Virus record (IMG/VR): IMGVR_UViG_3300033388_003527
Location: 1-47,124 of that record
DNA length: 47,124 nt
Reading direction: 5' to 3' (one strand)
Source: a virus
Both the position numbers and the translations under genes were made by a program. The first letter of the stretch is position 1. Each line of letters opens with the position of its first letter. The notes under the pieces are model-generated. The model made no database searches. It was not told where the DNA came from and worked only from the letters and a program-made list of their open reading frames with translations. Positions 16,045 through 25,010 of the stretch are shown here, in pieces.

Positions 16045-16413
16045 CTATTGAATACTTGTTAATTCTTGTGCTAACACTTCAACTGTAACTGCTTCGTCAG
16101 TGTTCCCGGATAGGGTGGTTTTTAAAAACATTACTTTGTCTAATATTGGTATGTTCCAACTTGTCACAACATTGTTTCCTAATTTTGCATCTACATCAGT
16201 AAGCTTTGCAAAAGTATCCCCACTTTCAGATGGTGCTGTTTCCATTAATAAATTACAAGGTAGTGTTGGACCTGTTGCGCCATTAGTTACAATAACAGTT
16301 ACCATAGCACCATCAAGCGCCCCTGTTAAATCGTAGGTATCTGTTTTTGATGCCCCAGCAGCATTTGACACTGATGCGATTAACTCTCTACGGGTTTTTG
16401 TAGGTGTAGCCAT
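16045..16413 (-). CDS. Small beta-rich structural-region protein
   Basis: 122 residues, ATG preceded by GAGG. Thr/Val-rich with alternating hydrophobics (AMVTVIVTNGATGPTLPCNL) and no membrane segment. It resembles small fibre- or decoration-type domains and is likely part of the adhesion apparatus. No exact family. Confidence 0.55.
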   Translation of the reverse strand: MATPTKTRRELIASVSNAAGASKTDTYDLTGALDGAMVTVIVTNGATGPTLPCNLLMETAPSESGDTFAKLTDVDAKLGNNVVTSWNIPILDKVMFLKTTLSGNTDEAVTVEVLAQELTSIQ

Positions 16414-16414
16414 T

Positions 16415-16651
16415 TTATACCTCGTTTAATCTGGTGGTAAGAATATTACTTAAATTAGCATCTATGTTTTTTCTTGCTAAAAATTCATCACGTTCAATAA
16501 TAGCCAAATCTCTTAATGTTCGAGCCGATGCTTGTGAAACTTTCATTCGTTTTTTATAAACAAATTCGGTTTCTTCACCTTCATTCCATATAGCAGTTGC
16601 AAGCCCTACATCTGGACTATTTTTATCTGCTTTTACGTATCCTGTCCACAT
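16415..16651 (-). CDS. Small hypothetical virion-operon protein
   Basis: 78 residues (MWTGYVKADKNSPDVGLATAI...), with a charged helix in the second half (DLAIIERDEFLARKNI). It lies between fibre-region genes with two bases to the next start. The role may be a minor tail component or fibre chaperone. Not recognised. Confidence 0.5.
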   Translation of the reverse strand: MWTGYVKADKNSPDVGLATAIWNEGEETEFVYKKRMKVSQASARTLRDLAIIERDEFLARKNIDANLSNILTTRLNEV

Positions 16652-16665
16652 TAAACACCCCCTAA

Positions 16666-16893
16666 TTATTTAAACCCGTCTATATCCTGATTATTAAACA
16701 TATTAAATGTTACCTTTTCTGTTGAACTATCAATCTTTTTGTACGTAAATTCTACCCCTTGAGTTACAGACGCATCAGGGATATCAGTTTCAAAACCACC
16801 TTTTGAGGCATCGATTAAGCATGTCACATTATCACCTGGACTATACTGCCCTTTAACATGCGGTTGTAATGCTGACAAATTAACTGTGCTCAT
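16666..16893 (-). CDS. Small hypothetical virion-operon protein
   Basis: 75 residues beginning MSTVNLSALQPHVKGQYSPG, beta-rich, no signal. Its start overlaps the stop of the upstream fibre-like gene by four bases, so the two are translationally coupled. Function unknown; a fibre-associated role is inferred from position. Confidence 0.5.
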   Translation of the reverse strand: MSTVNLSALQPHVKGQYSPGDNVTCLIDASKGGFETDIPDASVTQGVEFTYKKIDSSTEKVTFNMFNNQDIDGFK

Positions 16894-17942
16894 AACCCCA
16901 CATCCTGCATATATGTCATTATAACGATTGGAAATCCTATGGTCCCTGTATTGACATCACCCAGATTAATATCCTGTAAAGTCCACACCCCACCTACTGC
17001 AACTATATGCATCACTCCCATTTCATACGTCCCACCATTTTCTAATCTTATTGGGTAGTGCAACTGTGTTTCCGGGCCTATATCGTCAGGTATACCTTTT
17101 AATGTTGTGCTTCCTCCTCCGGAGCCTGTGGCTTGTATTTCTGGTATGGTAACACTCATTATATTTCCTACTTGTGTGACTGCCATTGTAACTACTGAGT
17201 CTGCTCCTGTAACATTTGTTAGAGTACAAGCAAAAGTAGTGTCAAAATAAAAAGACAGTGCAGCAGAACCAGGATTAAAACTTTGTGCCCCTGTGAATAA
17301 AGCGGAATCCATTGTGGTACTAACAAATGTAACCGCACTAGTTGAGAGTACGTTTTGATCCATATCATATACTTCATTGTCGCCCTGTCCTGTGTTTACA
17401 GTTGCAGCATCACAAGTACCAGAGGCGGAAATAGTTGTAAAAGTTCCCGGCCTTGCAGAGCTTGCACCTATAGTAGCCCCGTCAATAGTACCATTATCTA
17501 TGTTGACATTTGTTAAATTCTGACCATTCATATTCTGTGCTGCTGCCCAAGTAAGCCCTCCCGAAATATTCACCGCTGAAATATCTCCACCGTTTATGTC
17601 AAAGCCGCTACCTTCTATTTCTGTAGCGCCAGCAGTTAACTTGCCAACTAATGCAGTGGCGTGTATTGTGTCTGCTTTTAGGTCAGATATCTTTGCCGTG
17701 TCTATTATTGCAGTGTCTAAATTAATTTTTGTAATAGTAGAATCCGGAAAAGACAACCATCTTGCAAATAATACCAGAGAGTCAATCACCCTGTCTGCTA
17801 CAACAATACTTGAATCAAAGTTTTCATTAATGAGACTGGCAACCGCCCTTGTCCCTCCCGAAAAGGTATTTGGTATTGTCCCCTTTTCAATAGAATAAGT
17901 AATTGAAAATAACAATAAAATACTAAGAAAAATTCGTAACAT
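16890..17942 (-). CDS. Fibre-like protein with N-terminal signal peptide
   Basis: Start at ATG 17942 with AGAAGG nine bases upstream. 350 residues: a signal peptide (MLRIFLSILLLFSITYS), an IPNTFSGGTRAVASLINENF segment common at the head of fibre or needle domains, then the shaft-like motif NVNIDNGTIDGATIGASSA and PGTFTTISASG, frequent in phage tail fibres, and a C-terminal beta domain (TGTIGFPIVIMTYMQDVGL). A signal peptide on a fibre protein is abnormal, since export would take it out of the assembly compartment. Confidence 0.6.
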   Translation of the reverse strand: MLRIFLSILLLFSITYSIEKGTIPNTFSGGTRAVASLINENFDSSIVVADRVIDSLVLFARWLSFPDSTITKINLDTAIIDTAKISDLKADTIHATALVGKLTAGATEIEGSGFDINGGDISAVNISGGLTWAAAQNMNGQNLTNVNIDNGTIDGATIGASSARPGTFTTISASGTCDAATVNTGQGDNEVYDMDQNVLSTSAVTFVSTTMDSALFTGAQSFNPGSAALSFYFDTTFACTLTNVTGADSVVTMAVTQVGNIMSVTIPEIQATGSGGGSTTLKGIPDDIGPETQLHYPIRLENGGTYEMGVMHIVAVGGVWTLQDINLGDVNTGTIGFPIVIMTYMQDVGL

Positions 17943-19800
17943 ATGGATCACCTTCTAGTTGTAAGTTTAGTAAATTTAAATTTGGATCGTTGGCAGTCTG
18001 TTCCCATTTTAGGTACAGTATATACCCCTCAAGGTCGGTTGCAAACTTTAGTTTGTCATGTATAAATGTGTTGAAAGCCCAATTGTCCACGTCCCACGTA
18101 AAGCCCAATGTGTCGTCTTCATCTTCTGCCCACAACGAATCACTTCCAACGCCAACAGTTACCATATTTGACTTGTTAGATATTTCTCGAATAAATCCGG
18201 TTATGGTGGAAGTAGCAGCCTGTTTAATAATTACCCTTACTGCTGACCATTTCATATAAGCAGCAAGATCAACAAGTATAGCACGAAACGTAACAAAGGC
18301 ATATATCTTATCAGTAGCACCTCCAACTTCACCATCATTTTTATATATTCCATTGTCGTATGTGTTGTTAGTGTTATATTTGTAAATCTTTGGAACCGTA
18401 GCATGATCTTGAAGCATGTACATGTTTTGGGCAAGGTCCACAGCCATAAAATTTGCACCGTTTGAATGTCTCTCCCAAGGTGCTATTACTTCTTTGTCTG
18501 GCAATAGTTGTAACTTGTTTAAATTCAACACCAAGCGAGCGTTATTTGATTTAGTACTTAAACTACTATCATTATAACATAGGTGGTATTCTGTTCTTAT
18601 AGATGTTCTTCGTATTGCTGCACACGGACTGTAAGAAGTGGTAGTGTTATATATTTTTTCCATTTCTTTTCGTTGGTCTGCTGATATGTCGTAGTCAAGG
18701 AACTTTTCACCGTCAAATATTTTCATACCATCAAATGTAAGTCCGAATATATTTCCTGAATATTCTCTGACTGTATTTATGTCAAAGAAGTAATTATCAG
18801 TAAGTTCTTTAAATCGTGCGTCTACATCTGCTTCAGGTAAGACTAAAATTCCACCCGTTGTGTTTAAATAAAGATTCCCTCTTAAATGAAAAATCCCTTT
18901 AATCTGATAAGGAAAAACATAGGTGCCTACAAACCTCTCCATATCATACACATTTGTAGTAGATCTTATAGAATAACGCAGATTGTTAGACTCTGCACCG
19001 AATATACGTGCATCATGAGCGTATATATATTCAAAGGTGGTTGGAATAGTATTGCCTTGGGCATTGGACTCATATGTACGAGCTGTGTTCTTGTTACCAT
19101 TTGAAGTTATGTCGAAAGCTGTAGTCGTATTATCTCCGGTTTCATGCCAGAAATATGTAAGCCCTTGAGTGGTCAATTGCATCCATACTACTTTATTAGA
19201 TACTTGCCCATCTGCTGAATTGGCAAAATTTGTTATTGCAACAGTCTTATTGGTGCTATCAATTACTACAGAGCCAATACTTTCACCTACTGAGTAAAGA
19301 TTGTTTCCTCTACCGTATGACACCCATACATTATATGTTCCTACTGGTATAGTTCCCCCAGCCTTTGCAGTAGCCACAACTCCAGAAGGTGGGCTTATGC
19401 CAATCTGATACCCGGTAGTACCTTCAATTTTCACCATTGCAGAACCGTTGGTAATCCAACATTTATCTAAGTAGTTAGCGAAGTAAGCTTTACCATCTCC
19501 CCCCGTGTCGAATAGCTCAGTCTTGGTGCTTAAATTTACAGGGGTGCTATATATCTTTTGGTCTGAGCATAATAGGCGGTGTTCGGTCCCATCCAACTCT
19601 CTATAGATATGCATTCCTCTACCAGAATTAGCCAAAGCCACATCACCCGCAAGGGTACCGGGCCTTCTCTGTGGGCCATTCCTTCTAAGAACAGCGTTTA
19701 GAGAATCCTGAACTTGATTCTTGCGTATTTTAAGCATGTCTTCAGTGGTATTTGAACCACCGGAAACATCCTCAAAGTCTATTTTAATTGGCTTTGCCAT
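17923..19800 (-). CDS. Tail nozzle / stabilisation-like protein
   Basis: 625 residues, beta-rich throughout. The opening MAKPIKIDFEDVSGG, then VLRRNGPQRRPGT and later GGILVLPEADVDARF and GNIFGLTFDGMKIFDGEKF resemble podovirus tail-closure proteins (T7 gp12 or P22 gp10 class, beta-propeller). It follows the adaptor gene, as in those phages, and overlaps the signal-peptide fibre gene by 20 bases. Confidence 0.6.
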   Translation of the reverse strand: MAKPIKIDFEDVSGGSNTTEDMLKIRKNQVQDSLNAVLRRNGPQRRPGTLAGDVALANSGRGMHIYRELDGTEHRLLCSDQKIYSTPVNLSTKTELFDTGGDGKAYFANYLDKCWITNGSAMVKIEGTTGYQIGISPPSGVVATAKAGGTIPVGTYNVWVSYGRGNNLYSVGESIGSVVIDSTNKTVAITNFANSADGQVSNKVVWMQLTTQGLTYFWHETGDNTTTAFDITSNGNKNTARTYESNAQGNTIPTTFEYIYAHDARIFGAESNNLRYSIRSTTNVYDMERFVGTYVFPYQIKGIFHLRGNLYLNTTGGILVLPEADVDARFKELTDNYFFDINTVREYSGNIFGLTFDGMKIFDGEKFLDYDISADQRKEMEKIYNTTTSYSPCAAIRRTSIRTEYHLCYNDSSLSTKSNNARLVLNLNKLQLLPDKEVIAPWERHSNGANFMAVDLAQNMYMLQDHATVPKIYKYNTNNTYDNGIYKNDGEVGGATDKIYAFVTFRAILVDLAAYMKWSAVRVIIKQAATSTITGFIREISNKSNMVTVGVGSDSLWAEDEDDTLGFTWDVDNWAFNTFIHDKLKFATDLEGYILYLKWEQTANDPNLNLLNLQLEGDPYVTNFS

Positions 19801-20532
19801 TTATCTACTTAAAGCTCCCATATCTCTGCTGTTCACTTGCCCGTGTCTGTTCATTCTTCCACCATCACTACCTGTTAGATTAATTGAATCGAGCTGGAGT
19901 AATCTGCCTGACTCGAGAACAATATCACGTCTTAGCTCATCACCATCAAATTGTACCGCCTGTTCATAGTCCTTCATTAGTCTTTGCCATTGGGTTTGTG
20001 ACCTTTGAAACTCTGAGGATTGAACAGAACCGTCTTCTCCCAATACTGCTAATTGTGCGGTCCTTAAAAGTAATTCACCTGGGAAATAACTAGGCTCTAC
20101 TCCAGAATCTTCAAAGTCTGGAAGTATTTTCTGATATCTCATTATCACAGGTGTAACCGGATCAAAGAAAAACTTAATCACATATGATTTTCCAGCAGCA
20201 GCAACACCGCCTTTGAAGTCAGATACAATTTTAAAGCCCCTCCCTTTTCTTCCATAGCGATAATAATAGTAATCAAGCTTACCATCGTTATCTTGGTCAG
20301 TTCCTATCACTATATTTCGTAGCCAATTTGACGGTAAGGTCTGTTGTCTGTCGACTAACGATAGTTCAAGGTCAACCCACAAATATTCCCACGGGCGATA
20401 AAGTTGTAAAACATCTTGAGCGCGATTTAAATAATCTTTACGGGCATTAACTACAGTTTTGCCAGTATTGTTATTTTTATACCACACCTCAAAACGATTG
20501 GCTACATCAGAAAATACTTCAGCGTTTAACAT
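19801..20532 (-). CDS. Head-tail adaptor / tail tubular A-like protein
   Basis: 243 residues. The N-terminal helical segment (ARKDYLNRAQDVLQLYRPWEYLW) followed by a beta domain matches the layout of the adaptor that docks under the portal in T7-like and P22-like phages (gp11, gp4). Gene order adaptor then nozzle supports this. It shares one base with the upstream gene's stop. Confidence 0.6.
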   Translation of the reverse strand: MLNAEVFSDVANRFEVWYKNNNTGKTVVNARKDYLNRAQDVLQLYRPWEYLWVDLELSLVDRQQTLPSNWLRNIVIGTDQDNDGKLDYYYYRYGRKGRGFKIVSDFKGGVAAAGKSYVIKFFFDPVTPVIMRYQKILPDFEDSGVEPSYFPGELLLRTAQLAVLGEDGSVQSSEFQRSQTQWQRLMKDYEQAVQFDGDELRRDIVLESGRLLQLDSINLTGSDGGRMNRHGQVNSRDMGALSR

Positions 20533-21053
20533 TACTTACCTTTCTTGCCTTTTAGCACCTCTATTTCCTTCATGAGTTTTTCGCGTTCAGCTTCATGAGC
20601 TTTTTCAATATTCTTAACCTTGGCACTGTGTTTTTTGGTAAGCTCACGTCTTCGAAGGATTTCTTTGTGCTGGTCAGGATTGGTTTCCTCTACGTGCATA
20701 TCTTTGGTCTGAATTTCACCAGTTGCAAGCACAGCTTTGAGCTTTTTCTTTATGTATTCTTTTGTATCTTCAAATACGATATATTGACACCACGCATGAG
20801 ATCCTTTTTTTGTTTCTACCAATTGAAAGTCTATTTCTTCCTCAACATATATTGGTTTGTTATTTGAGGAGTACATCGGCGCGCCTGTTGTCGGGTGTAT
20901 AACCTGTTCAGGTACGAAAACCTTAACCGTTTTACCGTCAACCACTTTCTCTTTCTCTATTTCTTTGGTCACTGTAAAAGTAGCCATATTTGTATAAGAA
21001 AAGTAGATTACCTCTACCTTTCGTTCTGTTTCTTCTGCTGGTATAAATTTCAT
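20532..21053 (-). CDS. Hypothetical coiled-coil protein of the head module
   Basis: 173 residues if started at the second ATG (21053), five bases after AGGAG; the ATG at 21056 is also possible. A beta-rich N-terminal half (VIYFSYTNMATFTV, then VFVPEQVIHPTTGAPM) is followed by a Lys/Glu coiled coil (LTKKHSAKVKNIEKAHEAER). It lies between capsid and adaptor genes and may be a head-completion or assembly factor. Confidence 0.5.
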   Translation of the reverse strand: MKFIPAEETERKVEVIYFSYTNMATFTVTKEIEKEKVVDGKTVKVFVPEQVIHPTTGAPMYSSNNKPIYVEEEIDFQLVETKKGSHAWCQYIVFEDTKEYIKKKLKAVLATGEIQTKDMHVEETNPDQHKEILRRRELTKKHSAKVKNIEKAHEAEREKLMKEIEVLKGKKGK

Positions 21054-21074
21054 CATTTCTCCTATTAGAGTAAA

Positions 21075-21092
21075 GCGGGGATTTCACCCCGC
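21075..21092 (-). terminator. Intrinsic terminator-like hairpin
   Basis: On the minus strand GCGGGG-TGAAAT-CCCCGC forms a six-pair G+C stem with a six-base loop followed by TTTA. It sits between the signal-peptide protein and the coiled-coil protein, after the capsid genes, a usual place to reduce transcription. The U-tract is short, so read-through is likely. Confidence 0.6.
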
Positions 21093-21098
21093 CTCTGT

Positions 21099-21623
21099 TT
21101 ATTTAGTTGTTTGAATAACTCGCTGCCTACGCTTGTGAAGATGTACAATTCCTAACACCATTTCATCAAGAGCAGTTACGCTTTTTACATAGACATTATA
21201 TTTGTTTGCTATCAAAGTAGCACCCAATGGCAACAGTACCTTATTCCCCCCAACTGCAATAGTATCAACAATGTTGGTAGTTACAAGAGAATCGTTGTTA
21301 TCAATCTCATCAACTATAAGTTGAGCGACTCCAGCAGATGCGCTATCTCCAGACAGTTTCCCAAAGCTTAGAATATACTGCCACCCCTCATGCCCTTGAG
21401 GAGCCAACCCACTTAAAATAAGTACGGAGTCTGCACCATCTAAAGTATCAAGTCCGGAACCAGCCACACCATCAGAGTATTTTATTACACTTGGGTAGGT
21501 GGTGCTATCCATAAAGTCAGTTTCCCATCCAGAAGGACTTTTCAACTGATCTGTAGGAGCGTTTCCGGAAGCGAACGCCAGAGAAGCAAACAATAAAACA
21601 AAAATTAGCTTTTTCATATTCAC
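21099..21623 (-). CDS. Signal-peptide protein following the capsid gene (decoration-like position)
   Basis: 174 residues with a textbook signal peptide (MKKLIFVLLFASLAFASG, cleavage after AFA) and a beta-rich mature domain (DGADSVLILSGLAP, QLIVDEIDNNDSLVTTNIVD). It begins three bases after the major capsid gene ends, where decoration proteins usually lie, yet the signal implies export to the periplasm. Function unresolved. Confidence 0.6.
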   Translation of the reverse strand: MNMKKLIFVLLFASLAFASGNAPTDQLKSPSGWETDFMDSTTYPSVIKYSDGVAGSGLDTLDGADSVLILSGLAPQGHEGWQYILSFGKLSGDSASAGVAQLIVDEIDNNDSLVTTNIVDTIAVGGNKVLLPLGATLIANKYNVYVKSVTALDEMVLGIVHLHKRRQRVIQTTK

Positions 21624-21626
21624 CCC

Positions 21627-22874
21627 CTATACCAATTCCGTTAATTTCATAGTACTGTACCCACCGGCAAGCTCTAAAAGCCCGGACTCACTGAAGAATT
21701 CATCCTTCTGCGTATCCGAGGAGTTGCTTTCAGTGTTAAGCACAATGCTCATATCTCTGTTTTTTGCTCCTGCTTTTCCATTTTTACCCAAAGGTGGGTT
21801 TCCATTCTTATACCGATATTCGATATCTTCAGGAAGAATAAGCAGTGCTTTACCTACATTGTTCCCATAGTTAAAAGCATCATGTGCTACGATTGCAATC
21901 TCCGGCCCGGAAGTTACAAGAACCTCAGCACGAACACCCCATTTTTCGTACACATTACCTTTTGACTCTCTCCACGTCCAAGCGTTGTTTTGCTGCATTG
22001 CTATGATGCGAGCAAACGCAAGGTTAGACATAAAGCAAAGGTACTGTTTGGTACGATCCATTGAGTTGTGCATCTTGTTAGGAACATTCTCTACCCATTT
22101 CTCAAAGGTCTGAGACCCATTAAAAGAATAAGAGCTTTGTGCTACATCCCAAAGACCCTGAGTCGTTGGAATACTCACCCCTAAATCTGTCAAAGAAGTA
22201 GTATTGCCACTTGAAGCCCGTTTTGAAAACAAGAACGCTCTTTCAATTGCCCTTGCACTGTGAGTCATTTCATAATTCTTATACCGATCAAACAAATTCC
22301 CACCGGCCTCTTGCCGCGAGTCTTTCGCTGACAGCGTAGTTGCAATAGGGTGTCTTTCGATATGAAGAATATTATAAATATTATCATCAGTATTTGAAAT
22401 GTAGCCAGGATCATCACTACCATATTCATAGTCATTCCCTAAGTACATTAACGTATCCCCAACACTCGCGGAGAAAGTTGATCCAATACTGATAAAGCTT
22501 ACCGTTGTTCCAGAAATCTTATCGATAACGCCAACAGTGTTATTAGCGGTGTTCTGAAACATCATTCTCGTAGTAAGTTGTGTAGCGGCATTTGCAAGAG
22601 TAAGATCTAATGTACTCACTGCTGTCGGTGACTGTGTAATCACTTTAGGCGTATGAGTAAAAGCCTCTACCCTGGAATGGTCGCTCACTTTCTTTTTTAT
22701 AAGACCTGCCTGAGTTGATACCTTTCCTTTGTCGACCTTAGTTTTAGCGATCAACTTCATAAGGAATGCATCAGCTGGCATGTGGTCCCTGATTTCGTCT
22801 GCAATTGTACGCCCTAACAACTGATTTGCTGCCGGGTTTCCATCTACAAATGCAGTATCTTTTGTATATCCCAT
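21627..22874 (-). CDS. Major capsid protein
   Basis: 415 residues immediately downstream of the acidic scaffold gene. ARAIERAFLFSKRASSG, MHNSMDRTKQYLCFMSNLAF, WTWRESKGNVYEKWGVRAEVLVTS and DMSIVLNTESNS fit the HK97-fold family related to the SU10 capsid (DUF5309-like). It assembles the icosahedral shell on the scaffold. No signal peptide, unlike several neighbours. Confidence 0.82.
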   Translation of the reverse strand: MGYTKDTAFVDGNPAANQLLGRTIADEIRDHMPADAFLMKLIAKTKVDKGKVSTQAGLIKKKVSDHSRVEAFTHTPKVITQSPTAVSTLDLTLANAATQLTTRMMFQNTANNTVGVIDKISGTTVSFISIGSTFSASVGDTLMYLGNDYEYGSDDPGYISNTDDNIYNILHIERHPIATTLSAKDSRQEAGGNLFDRYKNYEMTHSARAIERAFLFSKRASSGNTTSLTDLGVSIPTTQGLWDVAQSSYSFNGSQTFEKWVENVPNKMHNSMDRTKQYLCFMSNLAFARIIAMQQNNAWTWRESKGNVYEKWGVRAEVLVTSGPEIAIVAHDAFNYGNNVGKALLILPEDIEYRYKNGNPPLGKNGKAGAKNRDMSIVLNTESNSSDTQKDEFFSESGLLELAGGYSTMKLTELV

Positions 22875-22894
22875 AGTTACCTCTTTATGAAAAG

Positions 22895-23923
22895 TTAGTA
22901 TTTATTATGCATCCAACTGTCCATAGTGAAACGTGGTGTAGCGGAAGAGGGTTTTGCTTTTGGTTGACTTCTACCTGTTTGTCTGGTATTACTTGTTTTT
23001 GTTTTGGCACGCGCTTTGTGAAGGGTGTCGACTCCTTTAGTATCACGAATTTGTTTTACAATGGTTTTTTTATTACTCATGTAATACATTGCCCTTGCAA
23101 ACTTTTCAGTGATTCTCAACCCTTCCGGATCTGAGAAAAACAATGTTGACCAATCAGTCCAAGCTTTTTTATACTCTTCAGTACTTGCATATGACTTGTC
23201 TCTGTTTTCCCTTTTAAAAAGATAGTGAGATAAGTCACCGCCAAATTTTGGATCAAACAAAGCTTGTCCGAGTTCTTTATTGCTACGCCAGCCGTTATTT
23301 TTTACAGCATTAAACATATTTTCTTGATACTTGGCATCTGCGTTAACAACCGATCTGTCATAAGCAACATCTTTTTTGTCAGACAGCACTTCTTCTCTCA
23401 ATTGTTCCATATCGAACTTGGCTCTTTCAGCCTGTACAACACTTGCAAATTTTCCCTGTAGTGTTCGTTTGGGGCTGCCCCATTCAATTCCGTGATCTTC
23501 CATCGTCTCACCAACAAGATCAATCACGTCCTTTAAAGTATTCTCCCACGCATCCACGCGGTTTAGTACTGGCTTGTCTGGTTCAGCTGTCGGTGCCAAT
23601 GTCTGAGGCTGTGCCTTAACTGGCAATTCAGTTGTTTCTTTAATCCCTTTCGTATAAAAGTCTACAGCAGCTCCGATATTCTCAAAGCTGTCTGCCCCAA
23701 AAAATTCCTCTTCTACTACTTTGGTATCTTGCTCTTCTGGCTTTGTTACCGTTTCAGTAGTTTCTTCAGTTGGTTTTGTTTCTGTTACTTCTTCGTTTGT
23801 TTCTTCTACAACTTCTGATTCCTGGGTTTCAGGTTTATCGGTGTCTAAATAAACATTGTCCTGTGAAACAGGATCAAATATATAGTCGACTCCTTCTACT
23901 GGTTCTTTTACTTCTTCTGGCAT
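22895..23923 (-). CDS. Scaffolding protein
   Basis: Start at ATG 23923 after AAAGGAG; an upstream in-frame ATG at 23965 would lie inside the terminator-like hairpin. 342 residues, very acidic and Thr/Glu-rich at the N-terminus, with a helical centre and a basic C-terminus (HKARAKTKTSNTRQ). The acidic-to-basic polarity and the place right before the capsid gene are typical of scaffolds. Confidence 0.75.
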   Translation of the reverse strand: MPEEVKEPVEGVDYIFDPVSQDNVYLDTDKPETQESEVVEETNEEVTETKPTEETTETVTKPEEQDTKVVEEEFFGADSFENIGAAVDFYTKGIKETTELPVKAQPQTLAPTAEPDKPVLNRVDAWENTLKDVIDLVGETMEDHGIEWGSPKRTLQGKFASVVQAERAKFDMEQLREEVLSDKKDVAYDRSVVNADAKYQENMFNAVKNNGWRSNKELGQALFDPKFGGDLSHYLFKRENRDKSYASTEEYKKAWTDWSTLFFSDPEGLRITEKFARAMYYMSNKKTIVKQIRDTKGVDTLHKARAKTKTSNTRQTGRSQPKAKPSSATPRFTMDSWMHNKY

Positions 23924-23948
23924 TTTTTCTCCTTTTAGAGTAATAAAA

Positions 23949-24012
23949 AAAGGGCGTAATAGCACAACAACGGTTAATTATACCGTGTATGGTGCGCACC
24001 ATTACACCCTTT
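23949..24012 (-). terminator. Structured hairpin cluster upstream of the scaffold gene
   Basis: A 12-pair stem (23949-23960 with 24001-24012, one G-U) encloses a stem ACGGT/ACCGT (23970-23986) and the perfect 14-bp palindrome ATGGTGCGCACCAT (23989-24002). On the minus strand a six-T run follows the stem. It sits 26 bp before the scaffold start. It may be a terminator, an RNase III processing site, or an operator. Confidence 0.6.
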
Positions 24013-24094
24013 ATGATTTCAGTTGGTATTTAAAAAATGCTAACTTATAATCCCTACGCTTACCAACAAGCCATAGAGAATAAACCTAACATTA

Positions 24095-24625
24095 TCATTT
24101 TACAGTTTCAGTTGTTTTTAATTCTTTTAAGTCCTCTTCTTTCAGCTTCTCCCCTATTTCTTGAAAGGCTTTTTTCGCATTTTCAAGTGATTCTTTATGG
24201 AGTGTTTTATCTTCTTCTACCTTTTTTTCCTTTTTTGCATCCCATTTTTTACTCTTTTCTTTGTAAAAGTCTACAGTTGTTCCAAGTGTGGTTTTTAGAG
24301 CGTCGAATGTTAAATATTTATCGTTAAACATATTTTTTTTCATATCTTCTGCAAGCTCTTTGTTTTCTGGGAGCGTAACTGGACCCGGACCTTTAATCTT
24401 AGAAATAATACCATCCCTGGCTATTACCCACAACAATATCTTTCCAAACCTTAAATTTTGTAAAAAAGCCCCCGGACTATCTGTCCATATTCTTTGATCT
24501 CTGATTGATTTTAGCCCCCTATTTAAAACATTGCTTTTTAGGACTGATAGCATGTCTTCAAACTCTTTATTAACATCTTCAGGGAGAGGTTTATCCTTCA
24601 TCCCCTCGTGATATTTGTATTTCAT
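24095..24625 (-). CDS. Hypothetical helical protein between portal and scaffold
   Basis: Start at ATG 24625 (MKYKYHEGMKDKPLPED) with GAGAGG upstream. 176 residues, charged and helical, with a Lys/Glu-rich coiled C-terminal half (KESLENAKKAFQEIGEKLKE). It overlaps the upstream gene by 35 bases. A head-assembly accessory role is inferred from position. Confidence 0.55.
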   Translation of the reverse strand: MKYKYHEGMKDKPLPEDVNKEFEDMLSVLKSNVLNRGLKSIRDQRIWTDSPGAFLQNLRFGKILLWVIARDGIISKIKGPGPVTLPENKELAEDMKKNMFNDKYLTFDALKTTLGTTVDFYKEKSKKWDAKKEKKVEEDKTLHKESLENAKKAFQEIGEKLKEEDLKELKTTETVK

Positions 24626-25010
24626 CTTGCCTCTCATACATTAATAGTTGATCAATAACTTTTTGCACTCCGCTTGCCTGTCCTCTGAGAAAATGTACTT
24701 CCTCAGTTGATAAAGCTTTTGACTTTGAATAATCTATACCTATGTCAAATTTGGTTTTCCACAGCATAAAGCGGTAGTATTTATTTTTAGCTACTATTGA
24801 TAATTCTTGAATAACTGTAGGATCGTTTAGGTTGTACTGTCCCACTGTTAATAATTCATACTTTGGTTTTTCCTCTTTAAGCTTGGTGGCTGCGTCAAGA
24901 AGTTTAACATTGACAGAATCATGTTGTTCCCGTTCAAGCTTAAGTAACTTCTCATACTTTTCATTAAGCTCAGTAAGTTCTTTGTTTCTCTTCCAAGGAT
25001 TAAGTTGCAA
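24591..25010 (-). CDS. Hypothetical coiled-coil protein with TTG start
   Basis: The open frame extends further upstream, but that part overlaps the portal's Gln-rich tail. TTG 25010 is preceded by GGGAG at six bases and gives 139 residues (LQLNPWKRNKELTELN...), helical, with later DIGIDYSKSKALSTEEVHFL. The 11-base overlap with the portal stop suggests translational coupling. Function unknown. Confidence 0.55.
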   Translation of the reverse strand: MQLNPWKRNKELTELNEKYEKLLKLEREQHDSVNVKLLDAATKLKEEKPKYELLTVGQYNLNDPTVIQELSIVAKNKYYRFMLWKTKFDIGIDYSKSKALSTEEVHFLRGQASGVQKVIDQLLMYERQDEIQISRGDEG

